Part shown: one piece after another, positions 45,714-54,447 of the stretch
How positions within the stretch are numbered: position 1 is the stretch's first letter
Layout of the letters: each line of letters starts with the position of its first letter
NCBI RefSeq assembly: GCF_030730875.1
Contig: NZ_JAVAMA010000003.1
Coordinates: 310,001 to 374,000 of the forward strand
DNA: 64,000 nt
DNA from: Sphingomonas sp. DG1-23
GTDB taxonomy: Bacteria; Pseudomonadota; Alphaproteobacteria; Sphingomonadales; Sphingomonadaceae
Reading direction: 5' to 3'
Notes under the pieces: generated by a model
The model's input: the letters and a program-made list of their open reading frames with translations, nothing else
Database searches by the model: none
Told to the model about the DNA's origin: nothing
Program-made: the position numbers and the translations under genes

Positions 45714-48074
45714 TCAGAAGCGCGCGTCGAACCCCAGCCGGACGGTGCGCGGCCGGAGCGGCGTGATCTGGTTTTGCCGGCTCAATCCGAAAGGATTGCC
45801 GAACGCGAAGGTGTTTGCCCGCGCGTCCGCGATATTGGCGACATCCAGCGAGATACCGAAGCGCGCGAAGTCGATCCGGGCGCCGAGGCCGCCGACGAGA
45901 TACTGGCCCTGGGTCACGTCCATGGGCGGAGTCGCACCCAGATGCGATCGTCCGACATAGTGCGCGGTTGCCTCGGCGGTCAGCGTGGCATCGCGCCCCA
46001 GATCGAACCGCCATGCGCTGCCGATCCGGATGCCGTCTCTCGGGATGTTCGGCAGCGTGATCTCATCGGGGTTCGTCACTGCCGGATCCGTGCCGACCAC
46101 CTTGCTGTCGTTCAGGAAGGCGGCGGCCGTCAGCGTCCAGGCCGACGATGCCCGCCATGTCAGCTCACCGTCCAGCCCATAGATCCGGCCGCTGCCGATA
46201 TTGGCGGTGGTGGGGAGGCCCGAACTGTCGACGAGGTCGGCCTGGACATGGTTCCAGTCGACGGCGAAGATCGCCGCGCGGATGGACAGCCGGTCCCGGG
46301 CCTTGTCCCGCCAGCGAATGCCGAGCTCGATCTGGCTGAGGTCGTCGGCCTCGAATTCCTGGCTCTCGGTGACCGAACCCGACGCCACCGCGAACCCGCC
46401 CGGGCGAAATCCCTGCTGGTAATGCAGGAAGGCCGACAGCGACGGCGACAAATGCCAATCGAGCGCCACGCTCCCCGCGAAGCGCAGGCGCGCGCGCGAC
46501 GATTCCCCTTCTCCGCCACTGACGTCGTCGAGCAGCTTTCCCGCGCCGTCGGAGACGGTCAGCCGCCCGCCGCCGGTCACGACCAGTGACGAAGCGATCG
46601 GATGCGAAGCCTGTCCGAAGAAGGATATCTCCACTTGCCGGTTGCGCACCCCGGCGATCTGACCCGGATCATCGGGAGACCCCAGGAACCGTGAGAGGCG
46701 GCTCACGCTGTAGATACCCGACATGCCCGCCACCCACGGCGTCCGCCGATCGCCGCCCGAAAGCCGCGTTTCGTTGGAAAGGAGCGCGATGTTGTTCTTC
46801 TCTTCGAAGCGCCGGGGCGAGGTCGTGCCGTCGGAGCCGGTCGCGTCGAACACCGTCTTCAGATCGTGCCAGACCAGCGATGTCGTCGAGACGAGCTCGT
46901 TGCTTCCGAACACCGGGCGCCGGGCAGTGACATAGGCCAGCCGGTAATCATTGCGGAACGGCTGCGCCAGGGCATTGCTGCGCGCGAGCGGCGGATCGCC
47001 GCGCAGGACATATTGGCCATCGTCGGTGGTGATGTTCTGGACAACGACCCCGGCATCGATCGTCCATCCCGCCAGATCCTCCATGCGGAACATCAGGCGG
47101 TGGCCGAAGCTCAAACTGTCGTTGATGTCGCGCAGATTTCGCGAGGGATCGTCGATATAGCCAGGCTCGCGCGTCCCGTAGACGACGAGGCGGAGCGCCA
47201 TCCGGCCCTTGGCGAGCGGCAGATTGAGCATTGCCGCAGCGTCGCCCCCCACGCCGCCGAAACGCGTCGCGCTGACGCCGGTGGAAGCGGTCGCATAGGT
47301 CTGGTCGCTATCGGGCTCATTGGGGATCAGCCGCACGACGCCGCCCAGCGAGCCGGCGCCGTACAGCGTGCCCTGCGGGCCGGCGAGTATCTCGACCCGT
47401 TTCAGATCATAGAGATTGAGGTCCGGATCCGGCGCATTGTAGTTGAGCCGGGCGTCACCGAGATATTGCCCCACTGTCGCTTGGGTCGGGCCGTTGAAGC
47501 TGCTGTCCGCGATGCCGCGCACATAGAGCTTGTTGCGGCCCGGACCGAGATTGGTCGAGCCGAGCGTCGGCAGCGTCTCGATCAGCGCAGCCGTCCCGCG
47601 CGATCCATTGCGCGAAAGCCAGGCCGGCTCGAAATCGATTATCCTGGCAGAGCCGGGATAGTTGTCGAGCAGGATATTCTGCTTGCTCGCGGTGACGACG
47701 ATCTCGTCCGGCTCGGCGGGCGGATCGGGCATCGGGACCCTCGCCGGCTTCTGCCTGACCGGGAGCGGCTTCGCGCGCGCCCGGACGATCCTGACGGTGT
47801 TCTTGTCGTAGAACACGGCGCCGGCGCCCGTTCCCCGCAACGCCCGCTCCAGCGCGCCACGCACGGAGAACTTGCCGCGGACGCCGGGCGACAGGCGCCG
47901 CGCGAGCTCGGGATCGGTGACGGCGACAGTGACGCCCGCCCGTGCGCCGATGGCAGCCGCGACTTCGCCGAGCGGACCCGGCGCGATGTTGAAAGTCTCT
48001 GCCCGGGCGGCACCGGCCGCGCCGAGACCGAACGCAATCGCGACGACGGCCGCCGCCCGTCTATTTCCCCGCAC
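45714..48074 (-). CDS. TonB-dependent receptor with N-terminal STN signalling domain
   Basis: A 786-residue FecA-type receptor. After the signal peptide, residues 28-100 form an STN domain (FNIAPGPLGEVAAAIGARAGVTVAV...AVFYDKNTVRIV), then a proline-rich linker, plug (EIVVTASKQ, VGQYLGDARL, GPQGTLYGAGSLGGVVRLI) and barrel ending LGFDARF. The plug resembles siderophore-, cobalamin- and oligosaccharide-type receptors of sphingomonads. The GTG start overlaps the FecR gene by 14 bp, so the receptor is co-translated with its regulators. Confidence 0.92.
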   Translation of the reverse strand: MRGNRRAAAVVAIAFGLGAAGAARAETFNIAPGPLGEVAAAIGARAGVTVAVTDPELARRLSPGVRGKFSVRGALERALRGTGAGAVFYDKNTVRIVRARAKPLPVRQKPARVPMPDPPAEPDEIVVTASKQNILLDNYPGSARIIDFEPAWLSRNGSRGTAALIETLPTLGSTNLGPGRNKLYVRGIADSSFNGPTQATVGQYLGDARLNYNAPDPDLNLYDLKRVEILAGPQGTLYGAGSLGGVVRLIPNEPDSDQTYATASTGVSATRFGGVGGDAAAMLNLPLAKGRMALRLVVYGTREPGYIDDPSRNLRDINDSLSFGHRLMFRMEDLAGWTIDAGVVVQNITTDDGQYVLRGDPPLARSNALAQPFRNDYRLAYVTARRPVFGSNELVSTTSLVWHDLKTVFDATGSDGTTSPRRFEEKNNIALLSNETRLSGGDRRTPWVAGMSGIYSVSRLSRFLGSPDDPGQIAGVRNRQVEISFFGQASHPIASSLVVTGGGRLTVSDGAGKLLDDVSGGEGESSRARLRFAGSVALDWHLSPSLSAFLHYQQGFRPGGFAVASGSVTESQEFEADDLSQIELGIRWRDKARDRLSIRAAIFAVDWNHVQADLVDSSGLPTTANIGSGRIYGLDGELTWRASSAWTLTAAAFLNDSKVVGTDPAVTNPDEITLPNIPRDGIRIGSAWRFDLGRDATLTAEATAHYVGRSHLGATPPMDVTQGQYLVGGLGARIDFARFGISLDVANIADARANTFAFGNPFGLSRQNQITPLRPRTVRLGFDARF

Positions 48075-49026
48075 TGCCGACCGGTCTCATGATCCACCCG
48101 TCAGGCCCCTTGTCGAGGCGCACGTCGAGCGCGCGCTGCAGACGCCGGAGCTGCTCGGGACCGCTGCCGTCGAGAGCGATCGTCCCCGAAAACGGACGAT
48201 CGGCGAGGCCCGGGGCAACGCTGATGCGGACCTCCAGCGAGCGGCTCAGATCGGCCGCGACCTGCGACAGGCGGGCGCCGGAATAAATGAGCGATCCGCT
48301 CTTCCACGAGCCGACCCGCTCCGCCGGAACCCGCGTGACGTCGACGACATCCGAGGAGTCGCGGTCCACCAATGCCTGCCCGGCATCCAGCGACACTGCG
48401 CCTTGCCCGGGATTGTAGACGATCTTGCCCTCGGCAACCGCGACCCGAACCTCGCCGGTCTCGTGGACGACATTGAACACCGTACCGGCATCCTCGACGA
48501 CGTCGTCGCCCACCTCGAGCCGGAAAGGTCTGGCGCTGTCGTGCCGGACCTCGAACAGGGCCTCGCCTTTGGCCAGCGACGCGAAGCGGGGATTCTCGCG
48601 GTCGAAGGTCATGCGCGTCGCGCCGTTGAGCGTGACGCGGGTGGCCGGATCCAGCTGGACAACCTGCCGTTCGCCCGGGCGGGTGGCGATCTCGTACCGG
48701 CTGGATTCCGCCTGTGGCAGCAGCAGGAACGCCGCGGCAATCGCCGCCGCGAGCCCGCCGCCTGCAAGGCCCCAGCGCCATCCGTTGCCGGCCGGCCGCT
48801 CCGGTCGCTCCCCGGTATCGTTCGCCGCGGCGCGGATGATTACGTGCGGCAGCAGCGGCTCGAGCGCGAGATCGGCCTCCTCGACCGCATCATAAGCGGT
48901 CGCATGGCGCGGATCCTCCGCGAGCCATTCGGCGAATCCCTCCCAGATTGCGTCGTCGCCATCGCGTAGCCTGATGTGCCACTCGATAGCGCGCGTCTCG
49001 ATGCTGTCCGGCGTCTCAGATGGCAT
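48061..49026 (-). CDS. FecR-family anti-sigma/sigma regulator
   Basis: A 321-residue single-pass protein: cytoplasmic anti-sigma part with DUF4880-like EWHIRLRDGDDAIWEGFAEWLAEDPRHATAYDAVEEAD, a transmembrane helix around residue 95-112 (GGLAAAIAAAFLLL) and a periplasmic FecR domain (RPFRLEVGDDVVEDAGTVFNVVH) plus a C-terminal STN-like DUF4974 tail. It relays a signal from the STN domain of the receptor to the sigma factor. Its start overlaps the sigma gene by 11 bp. Confidence 0.92.
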   Translation of the reverse strand: MPSETPDSIETRAIEWHIRLRDGDDAIWEGFAEWLAEDPRHATAYDAVEEADLALEPLLPHVIIRAAANDTGERPERPAGNGWRWGLAGGGLAAAIAAAFLLLPQAESSRYEIATRPGERQVVQLDPATRVTLNGATRMTFDRENPRFASLAKGEALFEVRHDSARPFRLEVGDDVVEDAGTVFNVVHETGEVRVAVAEGKIVYNPGQGAVSLDAGQALVDRDSSDVVDVTRVPAERVGSWKSGSLIYSGARLSQVAADLSRSLEVRISVAPGLADRPFSGTIALDGSGPEQLRRLQRALDVRLDKGPDGWIMRPVGSAGK

Positions 49027-49582
49027 GGCGGCCTCTTTCCCCAGTGAGACTCCGCCGACCCGGATGATCCTCATTCAATCGAAGCTTCGCGGCCGAAATG
49101 GCTTCATACGCCCGTGCGAGATGCTTCTCGACCGCGCTGATGCTGATGCCGAGCTCGCCGGCGATCACGCGCTGCGGCTCCCCGTCGATCCGGAAGCGCT
49201 GAAAGATGGTCCGCGTCCTTTCCGGCAAGCCATCCAGAAGCCGCTGCAGGATCGCGAGCTGCTCGCGCGCGATCATCTCGGTCTCGATCGACGGCTGATC
49301 GTCCGCTTCGCCGCCGCCGCCATGCGCACTCACCCAATCCTCTTCGCGGCGCTCGCGCCGGCCGGCGGTGCGACGATGCAGCAGGAAATGGTTGTTGGTC
49401 ATCTTATAGAGATAGGCGCGCGGCTGCGCGACCGGCCCGGACCGCTCGGCGAGCAGCTTGATGTTGACGTCCTGCAGGATGTCCTCCGCCTCGTCGGCCG
49501 AAGCCCCGCGTGTCTGGAGAAAGCGCGCCAATGCCGGCCGCAGCTCTGCGAACAGGGGAATGAGACCGCCGCCATTCAACAT
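49016..49582 (-). CDS. ECF sigma factor, FecI-like
   Basis: A 188-residue sigma-70 family protein with region 2 (RFLQTRGASADEAEDILQDVNIKLL, PRAYLYKMTNNHFLLHRRT) and region 4 (LPERTRTIFQRFRIDGEPQRVIAGELGISISAVEKHLARA). ATG at 49582 is chosen over an in-frame TTG at 49615; both have weak ribosome-binding sites. It probably directs transcription of the receptor gene and perhaps other glycan genes. Confidence 0.92.
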   Translation of the reverse strand: MLNGGGLIPLFAELRPALARFLQTRGASADEAEDILQDVNIKLLAERSGPVAQPRAYLYKMTNNHFLLHRRTAGRRERREEDWVSAHGGGGEADDQPSIETEMIAREQLAILQRLLDGLPERTRTIFQRFRIDGEPQRVIAGELGISISAVEKHLARAYEAISAAKLRLNEDHPGRRSLTGERGRHAI

Positions 49583-50057
49583 TTCATGCCCACATTCGGC
49601 TTTCGGCAGCGACAATGGATGGACGCCCGCTCATGTCCGTTGATCGCAGGGCCCGGACGACGGCATCACGGCGGGTTCTATTGCATCGCAACCGGAATGA
49701 CGTCAACGCCGCGCCCGGAGCGCCGCCGCGACCCGCCTCGCGACCTGCACTTCCCGCGATTGTCGAACGGCCTGAGGTGTTGTCCACAACTCCCTGCCGG
49801 AACGTACTTTCCGATCGGCTGAGCCGCCGGCCGGCGGTTCGCCGATGAACCGAGCGATGGCTCCCCTGGTGCGGCCCGAGGTCGAAGCTGAAAGCTGCAG
49901 ATGCGATTCCTGGTGAGGGTTCCCGTCCACCCCGGTGTCTGAGGGAGAGAAGCGCAAACGCTTTCAAACGGACCTCAGGGACAAAAGGGTCGTGGCGCGT
50001 GCATCCGCTCTCGCGGGTGCCCGTCGCCTTGCTCAGCAGTGAATTGGGAACTTGCCT
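49583..50057. other. 475-bp divergent gap with a long palindrome
   Basis: No protein-coding frame is convincing. A perfect 14-bp palindrome CCGCCGGCCGGCGG (49824-49837) is framed by ATCGGC (49814-49819) and GCCGAT (49841-49846), giving a near-symmetric structure of about 33 bp. Promoters for the sigma gene and the DUF3313 gene should lie here, but I could not pick a clear -35/-10 pair. Confidence 0.5.
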
Positions 50058-50942
50058 ATGTTGGATTATCCGCTCGCTGGCGACTTATCCGTCCGCGCCA
50101 TTATCCATCCCCGCCGCACCGTTCGATCGTTCGTGGCGTGCCTCGCATTATCGTCGCTCGCCGCATGTGCGACACCGCCGATGACCAGAAGCGGCGCCCT
50201 CACCTCCTACGACCATCTGGTGCGTAAGAAGGGGCGCACGACCCAATCGCAGGCGCGGGTCAACAAACAGGATCTCCTCGCCGCCAGGACGGTGCGGATC
50301 CTGCCTGCCCGGTTCGCCGACGGCGTCGGCACCGACGTGGCGGAGAAGAACCGGAACCTCGTGGCCAATGCCCTCGATCGGTCGCTCTGCCGCAAGCTGA
50401 GCAAGCGCTTCGACATCGTAGAGGCAACCGAGCCCGCCGATCTGAGCGTTCGCACCACGATCACGCACATCGGAACGACCAGCAGGATCGCGGCCGGCGC
50501 ATCGGCGATCGTCGGCTTCATTCCCTCCGCGCTCAGCAGCATCCCGCTGCTCAACCCCCGGGTCCCGGTGGGCCTCGGAAGTCTCACCGTCGAGGCCGAA
50601 GCTCTCGACCGGAACGGCGAGCAGGACGCCGCACTGATATGGGCGCGCGGCGCCGACTCCATTCTGAGCACGGCCAGAGTGTCGGAAGTGGGAGATGCCT
50701 ATGCGCAAGCCGGCGAATTTGGCGACAAGTTCAGCGAAATGCTCATCACCGGCGAAACCTCCCGCGGCGGATTGAAGCTCCCCAGGCTTCCCAAATTCGG
50801 CGGCTCGAAGAAAGACGGCGATTGCGGGATCTTCGGTTCGGATCCGGGACTTCTCGGCAAGGTCAGCGAGAATCTGGCGCTGCCGCCTGCGACGGTCGAC
50901 AAGGGCGCGAAACGGAAGAAAGAAACTCCCCCTGACCAGTGA
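50058..50942 (+). CDS. DUF3313-family lipoprotein
   Basis: A 294-residue lipoprotein with signal ALSSLAAC (lipobox LAAC) after a rather long, charged N-terminal region, then GALTSYDHLVRKKG and a body with ALDRSLCRKLSKRFDIVEATEPADLSVRTTITHI, a pattern seen in DUF3313 proteins. Unknown function, probably outer-membrane anchored. Two stem-loops follow the stop. It is divergent from the sigma gene; control by that sigma is possible. Confidence 0.78.
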   Translation: MLDYPLAGDLSVRAIIHPRRTVRSFVACLALSSLAACATPPMTRSGALTSYDHLVRKKGRTTQSQARVNKQDLLAARTVRILPARFADGVGTDVAEKNRNLVANALDRSLCRKLSKRFDIVEATEPADLSVRTTITHIGTTSRIAAGASAIVGFIPSALSSIPLLNPRVPVGLGSLTVEAEALDRNGEQDAALIWARGADSILSTARVSEVGDAYAQAGEFGDKFSEMLITGETSRGGLKLPRLPKFGGSKKDGDCGIFGSDPGLLGKVSENLALPPATVDKGAKRKKETPPDQ

Positions 50943-50985
50943 ACCAATCTTTCCGGGTGGCGATACCCCGCCCGGAGAGCGGGGA

Positions 50986-51005
50986 CAGGTCCACGAACGG
51001 ACCTG
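50986..51005 (+). terminator. Hairpin after the DUF3313 gene
   Basis: CAGGTCC (50986-50992) and GGACCTG (50999-51005) form a perfect 7-bp stem with a 6-nt loop, 44 bp after the stop, preceded by another imperfect GC-rich stem. It lies between convergent genes. Confidence 0.45.
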
Positions 51006-51124
51006 CCGCCGGTACCGCTCGTCAGAAGCTGGTCTCGAAGGCCCCGGGCCGCTGACCTCCATGGATGCAGGAGCCCAGGCCCGGGCCGTCGGCTCGATAC
51101 GGCGAAGCGAGCGGCGGCTATCGA

Positions 51125-51718
51125 TCAGCGCGCGCCATAGGCATTGTTATAGCGGCGATTATAATGATCGATCACCCCCCGCGCCGCGGTTTCGGCACCG
51201 AAGGCGACGGGGAAGCGAAAGGCATAATGCATGTCGGGCTGCTGCGCCCCCGGCGTCACGAAGCGCAATTCGAGGATCGACGGCGGCCCGGCGCTCAGCC
51301 CCGCCCCCTTCAACTCTGCCAGCGCCACGCGGTGAAAATCGCCATCGACCTGAAGACAGTCGTCGCCGATCACCACTGCAACGACGCGCCTGGGCTTTTC
51401 CCTCAGGCGGATCGCGTTGTTCAGCCTTCGCTTGTCACGCTCGGCCTCGCGATCGTCGGCGACGAAGCGCGCCCAGGTCGCGGGATCGATCTGCCAGCGG
51501 GCGATGACGCCCTCGCCGGCGTTGAGACGCCGCATCCGCCGCAGGTTCAGCGTCAACAGAATGGCGGCTCCGAGGCCAATTACTGCGATCATGCCGCCGA
51601 CCACGACCCAGGCGCCTTCTTCCGCGCGGCCGGAGTCGACGAACGGGATGCTGACGGACAGCAATCCCGCCAGCCCTGCGACCAATGTCAGGTTGCGTAA
51701 CCGCTCCGGATTGCGCAT
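51125..51718 (-). CDS. Membrane protein of unknown function
   Basis: A 197-residue protein with two hydrophobic segments near the N-terminus (LRNLTLVAGLAGLLSVSI and AWVVVGGMIAVIGLGAAILLTL), then a cytoplasmic domain with EGVIARWQIDPATWARFVADD and ELKGAGLSAGPPSILELRFVT. Start at 51718 with GGGAG upstream. It follows the FGE gene by about 80 bp and may be co-transcribed. No family recognised. Confidence 0.7.
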   Translation of the reverse strand: MRNPERLRNLTLVAGLAGLLSVSIPFVDSGRAEEGAWVVVGGMIAVIGLGAAILLTLNLRRMRRLNAGEGVIARWQIDPATWARFVADDREAERDKRRLNNAIRLREKPRRVVAVVIGDDCLQVDGDFHRVALAELKGAGLSAGPPSILELRFVTPGAQQPDMHYAFRFPVAFGAETAARGVIDHYNRRYNNAYGAR

Positions 51719-51800
51719 CGCTCGCTCCCGATCTCCCGGTTGTCCCGACGCGCACCATGCGACCGGGCCGGCTGACTGGCAATCCGCCCCCGCCCCGTCG

Positions 51801-52754
51801 CTATCCGCGCAGGATGCACCGAAAGCCGATATGGCTGGTCGAGGAATCCACCATCTGCGGGTGCCGTGCGGCCGGCCGATAACGCTGGCAGTAATTGGCC
51901 GCACATAGATGCGATCCGCCCTTCAGCACCTTTCGCGGAATCCGCATCGCCTGCATCGCCGGATCGAGGCTGCCCCCGCGCGATCCGCCGCGCGGATCCA
52001 CCTCGATGCCGCCGCAGCACGAAGGCGCCGGCTTTCCCTTGCGCGCACTGCGGGAACGATCGGCATACCAGTCCGCGGTCCATTCCCAGACATTGCCGAT
52101 CATGTCGACCAGACCATAGCCGTTCGGCGGATAGCTACCCACAGGCGAGGTGCGCTCCCAGCCGTCGAGCAACTGATTGGCGAAGGGAAACAGCCCCTGC
52201 CAGTAATTGGCGAGCATCGCGCCGCCGGGCGCCAGTTCGTCACCCCAGGCGAATTCGGCCTCCTCGAGTCCGCCGCGCGCGGCATATTCCCATTCGGCCT
52301 CGGTCGGCAGCGATTTGCCCGCCCAGGCGGCATAAGCCTCGGCATCGGCATGGCTGACATGGACGACGGGATGCTCTTCCAGTTCCTCGATCCCGCTGTC
52401 GGGGCCCAGCGGATGCCGCCAGTCGGCGCCGGCGAGGAACGACCACCATTGCGAGGGATCGCGAACGTCCACCGGGGTCGCGGTGCGATGGAAGACGAGC
52501 GATCCGGCATAAGCCATGCCGTCGAGCATGCCCGGATAATCGGCGGGATCGGGCGCCACCTCGGCCGTGGTGATATGGCCGGTTTCGGCGACGAAGCGGG
52601 CGAAGTCGCGATTGGTCACCGGCGCACGGTCGATGCGAAACGGTCCCACCCGCACCTGCCGGCATGGCGCCTCGTCGGCATAGAAGCGTTCCGACCCCAT
52701 CGTGAACGTGCCGGGCGGCAGCGCGATCATATCATGGGTGGAAATCGGGTTCAT
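51801..52754 (-). CDS. Formylglycine-generating enzyme (SUMF1/FGE family)
   Basis: A 317-residue sulfatase-modifying factor: FTMGSERFYADEAPCRQV start, PVTNRDFARFV, HPVVHVSHADAEAYAAW, LPTEAEWEYAARGG, GNVWEWTADWYAD, and KGGSHLCAANYCQRYRPAARH at the end. Cys284-x4-Cys289 matches the spacing of the copper-binding catalytic Cys pair in FGE, so it should be an active oxidase that turns sulfatase Cys into formylglycine. No signal peptide, so it acts before export. Divergent from a sulfatase; both sulfatases in the locus carry a Cys-type site. Confidence 0.93.
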   Translation of the reverse strand: MNPISTHDMIALPPGTFTMGSERFYADEAPCRQVRVGPFRIDRAPVTNRDFARFVAETGHITTAEVAPDPADYPGMLDGMAYAGSLVFHRTATPVDVRDPSQWWSFLAGADWRHPLGPDSGIEELEEHPVVHVSHADAEAYAAWAGKSLPTEAEWEYAARGGLEEAEFAWGDELAPGGAMLANYWQGLFPFANQLLDGWERTSPVGSYPPNGYGLVDMIGNVWEWTADWYADRSRSARKGKPAPSCCGGIEVDPRGGSRGGSLDPAMQAMRIPRKVLKGGSHLCAANYCQRYRPAARHPQMVDSSTSHIGFRCILRG

Positions 52755-52790
52755 GTCGGGGATCGGGCTTGGCGCATTCGGTACATGGCT
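52751..52790 (-). promoter_or_regulatory. Short leader frame overlapping the FGE start
   Basis: An ATG about 34 bp upstream of the FGE start reads MYRMRQARSPT and stops with a TGA that overlaps the FGE ATG. No good ribosome-binding site precedes the FGE ATG itself, so the leader may couple translation. This could be chance. Confidence 0.25.
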
Positions 52791-52929
52791 ACTTGCTCCG
52801 GCCCGAAATCGCGGTCAAGATAAATAGGATTAATGAGCTTTACTCGCGCTTCGCGGGTCTCATACGGTGCATCGGCACGATCAGGTAACCGACAGGGCAG
52901 CGAAACTGTCCGGTCGAAGGAGAGCGACA

Positions 52930-54447
52930 TTGGCCGAAACGCATCCAGCCGCGAGGCTGAGCGCACGCGCCCGGCGCGCGATCCGCGCCGCAGGACTCCA
53001 CGTAGCGCTGGCAGGCCTGCTCGGCTTTGTCCCCGCCCCGGCATTCGCCCAGCCTGCGCCCGATGGCGGGGCAGAGGTCCGGCCGATCGCGGGTGCGCGG
53101 CCGAACATCCTGTTCATCCTCGTCGACGATATGGGCTTTGCCGATCTGTCGATCATGGGCAATCGCAAGGTGGCGACGCCCAATCTCGATCGGCTGGCGC
53201 GCGAAGGCGTGCTGATGACTCGATTCTACGATGCCGCGCCGATCTGCTCTTCGTCGCGCGCCGGGTTTCTCACCGGCCGGTTTCCGCCCGAACTGGGCTT
53301 CGTCAGCATCACCGGTGCCCGCAAGCGCAACGCCGAGCTCGGTCAGGTCGACTGGCTGGATCCTGAATTGCCCAATATCGCCCGCACGCTGCAATCCGCC
53401 GGCTATGCCACCGCGCATTTCGGCAAATGGCACCTCGGCGGCGGACGCGACATCGGCGATGCCCCACGCCCCACTGCCTACGGCTTCGATCGCAGCTTCA
53501 CGACTTTCGAAGGCCTGGGTCCGCGTGTGCTCGTGTCGGACGAGGAGCGCGATCTGGCCGAGCAGTCGGACCGGCTCGGCAACGGCGCACGCTTCTGGGA
53601 GATCAAGACGCGGCTGACTGGCCTCTATTGCGACATGGCTGCCAGCTTCATCGCCGAGCATGCCGACCGGCCGTGGTTCGTGAATCTGTGGCTCAACGAC
53701 GTCCACGATCCCTGGGCACCCGGCGACGAGGCGCTCGGCGACGTGATGGGCAAAGGCGACGGTCCCGACGATGATCGCTTCCTCGCCACGCTGGTGAAGA
53801 TGGACAAGACGCTGGGCCGATTGTTCGACCGGCTGCGCCAGATGGGCGAATTCGAGAACACGCTGATCGTCGTCACCTCGGACAACGGTCCGTCCTCGCT
53901 GCAGCGTTATTATCGCGACGGCGCGAGCGCCCCCGGCAGCGCTGCGGATCTGCGCGGCCGCAAGTTCAGCCTGTACGAAGGCGGGATCCGCCAGCCGCTG
54001 ATCCTGTCTTGGCCGCGCCACGCCAGGGCGGGGACGCGCGACGAGCGCTCGGTCGGGCACGGCGCCGATCTGCTGCCCACCTTCGCCCGGCTCGCGGGCG
54101 TCCCGACACCAAGGGAGAGCGATGGCGTAGACCTGTCTTCGGTCATCGAGGGTCGCCCGATGACGCGCGGCCAGCCATTGTTCTGGGCCTATGGCAAGGA
54201 AGGCGCCCCGGTTCAGCCGAGCACCCCTTCGCAGCCACGCGACGTCTCTCCGCGGTTCGCGGTGCGCGATGGCGACTGGAAGCTGCTGGCGGAGGCCGGC
54301 GGCGCCCGTCCCCAGCTCTTCGACCTCGCCGCGGACCCGACCGAGACCCATGAAGCCGGCGCGCGGAACCCGGCGGTGCGCGATCGATTGCTCGCCCGGT
54401 TGAGGGCGTGGATGGCGAGCCTGCCGCCCTACGCGTCTCGCCCATGA
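52930..54447 (+). CDS. Sulfatase, Cys-type, exported (sulfated-glycan degrading)
   Basis: A 505-residue sulfatase with signal peptide ending APAFAQ. Metal ligands start at Asp66-Asp67 (VDDMG), and the modification site is Cys106-S-S-S-R110, a variant in which the usual Pro/Ala is Ser; further FGKWHLGGG, SDNG and GGIRQPLILSWP are family hallmarks. The substrate is probably a sulfated sugar released from a polysaccharide. TTG at 52930 is chosen because AGGAGAG precedes it; a longer GTG version adds residues before the signal. The stop overlaps the transporter ATG. Confidence 0.9.
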   Translation: MAETHPAARLSARARRAIRAAGLHVALAGLLGFVPAPAFAQPAPDGGAEVRPIAGARPNILFILVDDMGFADLSIMGNRKVATPNLDRLAREGVLMTRFYDAAPICSSSRAGFLTGRFPPELGFVSITGARKRNAELGQVDWLDPELPNIARTLQSAGYATAHFGKWHLGGGRDIGDAPRPTAYGFDRSFTTFEGLGPRVLVSDEERDLAEQSDRLGNGARFWEIKTRLTGLYCDMAASFIAEHADRPWFVNLWLNDVHDPWAPGDEALGDVMGKGDGPDDDRFLATLVKMDKTLGRLFDRLRQMGEFENTLIVVTSDNGPSSLQRYYRDGASAPGSAADLRGRKFSLYEGGIRQPLILSWPRHARAGTRDERSVGHGADLLPTFARLAGVPTPRESDGVDLSSVIEGRPMTRGQPLFWAYGKEGAPVQPSTPSQPRDVSPRFAVRDGDWKLLAEAGGARPQLFDLAADPTETHEAGARNPAVRDRLLARLRAWMASLPPYASRP

